A DNA stretch of 15,881 nucleotides from positions 1-15,881 of the forward strand of contig CAMFHW010000029.1 in the NCBI GenBank assembly GCA_945952175.1. The letters are read 5' to 3'. The position numbers and the translations under genes are program-made. Positions 13,937 to 15,881 of this stretch are shown in pieces. The notes under the pieces were generated by a model that worked only from the letters and a program-made list of their open reading frames with translations, did not search any database and was not told the DNA's origin. The DNA comes from an uncultured Phenylobacterium sp. (GTDB lineage: Bacteria > Pseudomonadota > Alphaproteobacteria > Caulobacterales > Caulobacteraceae). How positions within the stretch are numbered: the first letter of the stretch is position 1; each line of letters starts with the position of its first letter.

Positions 13937-13967
13937 TGTTGCATTATGCAACAAGACGATCTATCAG
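13937..13967 (+). promoter_or_regulatory. Promoter P1 with palindromic operator, before Y RNA unit A
   Basis: TTGCAT (13939-13944), a spacer of exactly 17 bp and TATCAG (13962-13967) form a sigma-70-like promoter. TGTTGCAT (13937-13944) and ATGCAACA (13946-13953) are perfect arms around one base and overlap the -35 box and spacer. The same arrangement recurs at 14504-14536. Predicted start is near 13974. A leader hairpin, CCTCGCCG (13973-13980) with CGGCGAGG (13987-13994), would be at the RNA 5' end. Confidence 0.7.
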
Positions 13968-14000
13968 CCCGTCCTCGCCGTTTCGGCGGCGAGGAATGTC

Positions 14001-14108
14001 GGTGGCGTAGGGTGCGCATACTTCGTGTCGCGGGTTCGAATCCCGCCGGGGAGCGAAAGCTTCGCGTAGCTCAGCCCGGTAGAGCAGAAACAAGCGCATC
14101 CGCCTTTT
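14001..14108 (+). ncRNA. Y-RNA-like RNA, unit A, with permuted tRNA-like head
   Basis: Lower stem: GGCG (14004-14007) pairs with CGCC (14101-14104); UAG is a 3-nt bulge; GGUGCGC (14011-14017) pairs with GCGCAUC (14094-14100, one G-U). Head in order: mini hairpin AUAC/GUGU (14018-14028); T arm GCGGG-UUCGAAU-CCCGC (14030-14046), fitting the TTCRANY T-loop rule; acceptor-like hairpin GCGAA/UUCGC (14053-14065); U8-A9 equivalents at 14067-14068; D arm GCUC/GAGC (14069-14085) with loop AGCCCGGUA. T arm precedes D arm, so this is a tRNA opened at the anticodon and closed at the acceptor, the layout known for bacterial YrlA-type Y RNAs. TTTT follows the stem. Ro60 binding is inferred from the neighbour gene. 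Confidence 0.8.
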
Positions 14109-14124
14109 CCCCGGCGTTGGACGG

Positions 14125-14243
14125 CAGTGGCGTAGAGATCGGTTTCATCGCTCATAACGAGGTGGTCGCGGGTTCGAGTCCCGCCGTGGGGGCGCAAGCC
14201 TTCGCGTAGCTCAGTGGATAGAGCACCAACCGGTCTCGCCTGT
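14125..14243 (+). ncRNA. Y-RNA-like RNA, unit B, with permuted tRNA-like head
   Basis: Lower stem: GGCG (14129-14132) with CGCC (14237-14240); UAG bulge; AGAUCGGUU (14136-14144) with AACCGGUCU (14228-14236), nine pairs including one U-G. The paired bases differ from unit A on both strands, so the helix is supported by covariation. Head: an anticodon-arm-like hairpin CAUCG-loop-CGAGG (14146-14162) with loop CUCAUAA; T arm GCGGG-UUCGAGU-CCCGC (14168-14184); short acceptor-like hairpin about 14192-14205 with a bulged C; U-A at 14207-14208; D arm GCUC/GAGC (14209-14224) with loop AGUGGAUA. The order is again T before D. It begins about 20 nt after unit A, so the two are probably co-transcribed from P1 and processed. 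Confidence 0.8.
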
Positions 14244-14373
14244 TCCCTGTCGCAATCTTCGTTCTGCCCGCCCTCGTGGCCGGGCCTGTGGGATCTGGAA
14301 GCGGCGGGCTTGGGACCGCGCGCACGGATCAACAAGCAGGCCGGGCCGCGGTGGCGGTGGTGACGTTGTCCGC

Positions 14374-14477
14374 GGTGGCGAGGGTCTCGGATTCATCGCT
14401 CCAAAAAAAGGGGCGGCCAGAGCCCAGGCTGAGGTCCGGCGTGGCGTGCGCCGGCGGAAGCGCCCCCCGGGACCGCA
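14374..14477 (+). ncRNA. Y-RNA-like RNA, unit C, with a non-tRNA head
   Basis: It shares the lower-stem plan: GGUGGCG (14374-14380), 3-nt bulge AGG, then GUCUCGG (14384-14390) pairing with CCGGGAC (14467-14473, one U-G); GCG (14378-14380) pairs with CGC (14474-14476). Just above the stem AUUCAUCGCUC matches the same place in unit B. The head differs: an A-run (14403-14409), then GGGGCG (14410-14415) pairing with CGCCCC (14461-14466), and an inner hairpin CCGGCG (14436-14441) with CGCCGG (14449-14454). There are no T or D arms. It has no promoter of its own that I can see, so it is probably read from P1. Confidence 0.6.
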
Positions 14478-14503
14478 AATTCCCCGCGGACGACGTCATC
14501 TTC

Positions 14504-14536
14504 CTTGTTGCATTATGCAACAAGACTGGATATCAC
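14504..14536 (+). promoter_or_regulatory. Promoter P2 with palindromic operator, before unit D and Ro60
   Basis: It copies P1: TTGCAT (14508-14513), 17 bp, TATCAC (14531-14536). The palindrome is longer here: CTTGTTGCAT (14504-14513) and ATGCAACAAG (14515-14524), 10-bp arms around one base. Downstream CGTCCTCG is also shared with P1. Predicted start is near 14543. It should drive unit D and probably the Ro60 gene. Confidence 0.7.
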
Positions 14537-14553
14537 AATCTCGTCCTCGGGGC

Positions 14554-14599
14554 GCCGTCCCGACCGTCGGCGGAGCGATCCGCCCGCGGTCGTCTCGGC
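14554..14599 (+). ncRNA. Rod-like hairpin at the 5' end of the P2 transcript
   Basis: GCCG (14554-14557) with CGGC (14596-14599), CGACCG (14561-14566) with CGGUCG (14587-14592), and GGCGGA (14569-14574) with UCCGCC (14579-14584) form one long interrupted stem capped by a GCGA tetraloop (GNRA type). It starts about 11 nt after the predicted P2 start. It may protect the 5' end or be a protein-binding element; function is unknown. Confidence 0.5.
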
Positions 14600-14617
14600 G
14601 TTCCGGAGATCCGATCT

Positions 14618-14730
14618 GGTGGTGAAGAGAACGAATTCTTCGATGGGAAAAGCTGCAAAGCTGAGTGGGTTCAAGCCCCGCAACCCGACCTGAAGCTGAA
14701 CGGCCGACGGTCGGGAGAGGCGTTCTCGCC
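14618..14730 (+). ncRNA. Y-RNA-like RNA, unit D, T arm but no D arm
   Basis: Lower stem: GGUG (14621-14624) with CGCC (14727-14730), 3-nt bulge AAG, AGAACG (14628-14633) with CGUUCU (14721-14726), six perfect pairs unlike those of A-C. The upstream GGU matches unit A. Head: hairpin AGCU-GCAA-AGCU (14651-14662) with a GNRA loop; T arm GUGGG-UUCAAGC-CCCGC (14665-14681), loop again TTCRANY; then CCCGACC (14684-14690) with GGUCGGG (14709-14715), a 7-bp helix the size of a tRNA acceptor stem, closed by an 18-nt loop. Only five bases remain where the D arm should be. It lies 45 bp upstream of the Ro60 start, so it may be free RNA cut from the leader or a cis element in the mRNA. Confidence 0.65.
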
Positions 14731-14775
14731 CTTTCCCCGGATCGGCCCTTTCAACGACGTCAGGAGGTTGGCGCC

Positions 14776-15881
14776 ATGCGTTTCAACATCTTTTCCCAGC
14801 GCCCCGCCGTCACGCACGAAGGCGCGCCCGCTGCGATCCTCACCGCCGAGCAGAAGCTGCGGCGTTCCGTGCTGTCCTGCCTCCTGTGGGAGACCGAGTT
14901 CTACGAGGACGGCCAGACCATCGCCGACCGCATCGCGGCCCTGGCGGCCGACCTCGATCCCGCGATCGTGGCCGCCCTGGCGATCGAGGCGCGCGAGCAG
15001 TTCAACCTGCGGCACGCGCCGCTGTTGCTGCTGTCGATCCTGGCCCACACGGGCTCGGGCTCTTCGCTGGTGTCCGACACCATCGAGCAGGTGATCCAGC
15101 GGGCGGACGAGCTCACCGAGTTCCTCGCCATCTATTGGCGCAACGGCCGCCGGCCGCTGACCAAGCAGATGAAGCGGGGCCTGGCGCGCGCGTTCGCCCG
15201 GTTCGACGCCTACCAGCTGGCCAAGTACGACCGCGACGGCCCGATCAAGCTGCGCGACGTGCTGTTCCTGGTCCACGCCAAGCCGAAGGACGAGGCTCAG
15301 GCCGCGCTCTGGAAGCAGGTGGCGGACCGGACCCTGGCTTCGCCGGACACCTGGGAGGTCGCCCTCTCGGGCGGCGCGGACAAGCGCGAGACCTTCGAGC
15401 GCCTGCTGGCCGAGCGGAAGCTGGGCTACCTGGCCCTGCTGCGGAACCTGCGCAACATGGATCAGGCGGGCGTCGACGAGGGCCTGGTGCGCGAGGCGAT
15501 CATCGCGCGCCGGGGCGCCGAACGCGTGCTGCCGTTCCGCTATGTGGCGGCGGCCCGCGCCGCGCCGCGCTTCGAGCCCTTCCTCGATCAGGCCTTGATG
15601 GAGGCCGTGCTGGAAGGCCCGGTGCTGGACGGCCGCACGATCGTGTTGGTCGACGTGTCCGGCTCGATGGACTGGAAGCTGTCGGCCAAGTCCGACCTGA
15701 CCCGGCTGGACGCGGCGGCGGCGCTCGCCTCGGTGATCCCGGGCGACCTGCGGGTCTTCACCTTCTCCAACGAGGTGGTGGAGGTCCCGGCCCGGCGCGG
15801 CATGGCCGGCGTGGATGCGATCGTGCGGTCCCAGCCGCACGGCGGCACTCTACTGGGCCAGGCCGTGGCGCACGTGAACCG
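14776..15881 (+). CDS. rsr: Ro60 / Rsr-like TROVE and vWA domain protein, 3' end missing
   Basis: The frame starts at ATG 14776 with AGGAGG (14762-14767) and is open to the window end, giving 368 residues; bacterial Ro proteins have about 500-540, so the vWA domain is cut. Residues about 15-270 are the helical-repeat TROVE ring, e.g. WETEFYEDGQTIADRI, REQFNLRHAPLLLLSILA, IYWRNGRRPLTKQMKRGLARAF. Then VLVDVSGSMDW gives the vWA metal site D293-x-S295-x-S297, and T358 in HGGTLLG is the third ligand. Ro60 rings bind Y RNAs on the outer surface and misfolded or single-stranded RNA ends in the cavity, and bacterial Rsr works with exonucleases such as PNPase. Four Y-RNA-like units and rtcB lie directly upstream, matching the known Ro/Y RNA/RtcB association. 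Confidence 0.94.
   Translation, partial: MRFNIFSQRPAVTHEGAPAAILTAEQKLRRSVLSCLLWETEFYEDGQTIADRIAALAADLDPAIVAALAIEAREQFNLRHAPLLLLSILAHTGSGSSLVSDTIEQVIQRADELTEFLAIYWRNGRRPLTKQMKRGLARAFARFDAYQLAKYDRDGPIKLRDVLFLVHAKPKDEAQAALWKQVADRTLASPDTWEVALSGGADKRETFERLLAERKLGYLALLRNLRNMDQAGVDEGLVREAIIARRGAERVLPFRYVAAARAAPRFEPFLDQALMEAVLEGPVLDGRTIVLVDVSGSMDWKLSAKSDLTRLDAAAALASVIPGDLRVFTFSNEVVEVPARRGMAGVDAIVRSQPHGGTLLGQAVAHVN

Noticed and set aside
11872..14019. 715-codon form of the MarR frame
   Set aside because: Only the last 146 codons show a MarR domain and a ribosome binding site. The rest is antisense to rtcB.
13758..14209. Plus-strand ORFs running from rtcB into the array (ends at 14069 and 14209)
   Set aside because: They are out of frame with rtcB or start inside the RNA units, and their translations follow tRNA-like arms rather than protein motifs.
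14030..14224. Ordinary tRNA genes (strong T-arm and D-arm matches)
   Set aside because: The T arm comes before the D arm in each unit and no 7-bp acceptor pairs an upstream and a downstream end around D-anticodon-T. The permuted Y-RNA layout explains all arms.
14276..15094. 272-codon plus-strand ORF
   Set aside because: It crosses units C and D and then runs out of frame through the Ro60 gene; its tail is low-complexity shadow sequence.
1..15881. CRISPR array, insertion sequence or prophage
   Set aside because: No regularly spaced repeats, transposase, integrase or phage genes were seen. The only repeats are REP-like hairpins and the Y RNA units.

Overview
The window is high-GC (strong G/C third positions), gene-dense bacterial DNA. 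An alphaproteobacterium, probably of the Caulobacterales type, fits best: compact operons, a PEP-CTERM tail of the PEPATWAMM type, DUF1993 and TROVE/RtcB genes, and convergent genes with overlapping stops. This placement is inferred from gene content and composition, not from a search.

Layout. 1-1519: 3' end of a DAO-family FAD oxidoreductase, a DUF1993 gene, and a convergent Lrp/AsnC regulator. 1627-4210: a diaminopropionate ammonia-lyase-like PLP enzyme divergent from the Lrp gene, a glutathione transferase overlapping it by 4 nt, a small basic ORF and a second glutathione transferase. 4296-6890: a catalase-related heme protein followed 18 nt later by a cyclooxygenase-like heme dioxygenase, a probable two-enzyme oxylipin module. 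6891-7214: a non-coding repeat region. 7215-9868: a tiny PEP-CTERM protein, a membrane retropepsin-like protease on the minus strand, two hotdog (MaoC-type) dehydratase subunits and a VOC protein. 9865-12312, all minus: cystathionine gamma-synthase, Fe-type superoxide dismutase and a MarR regulator, with an AT-rich palindrome over the sod promoter. 12394-12605: a short transcription unit with a possible 31-codon ORF. 12673-15881: RNA ligase RtcB, an 885-bp non-coding region, then a Ro60 (TROVE/vWA) protein cut by the window end.

The most striking part is 13891-14775, between rtcB and Ro60. It is an array of at least four Y-RNA-like units. Each has the same lower stem: RGUGGYG, a 3-nt bulge, then a unit-specific helix whose two strands covary between units. 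Two units (A, B) carry a tRNA-like head in permuted order, with the T arm before the D arm, as expected for bacterial Y RNAs. A third (D) has a T arm and a 7-bp acceptor-like helix but no D arm. A fourth (C) has a different head. Two near-identical promoters (TTGCAT, 17 bp, TATCA), each overlapped by a TGTTGCAT/ATGCAACA palindrome, precede unit A and unit D. Together rtcB, Y RNAs and Ro60 form an RNA repair / RNA quality-control island with an unusually rich set of RNAs.

The second notable module is the catalase-related protein plus COX-like dioxygenase. It parallels the cyanobacterial pair in which a linoleate 10S-dioxygenase feeds a catalase-related hydroperoxide lyase. Here the COX-like protein keeps the proximal YRWH motif but appears to have Asp in place of the distal heme His.
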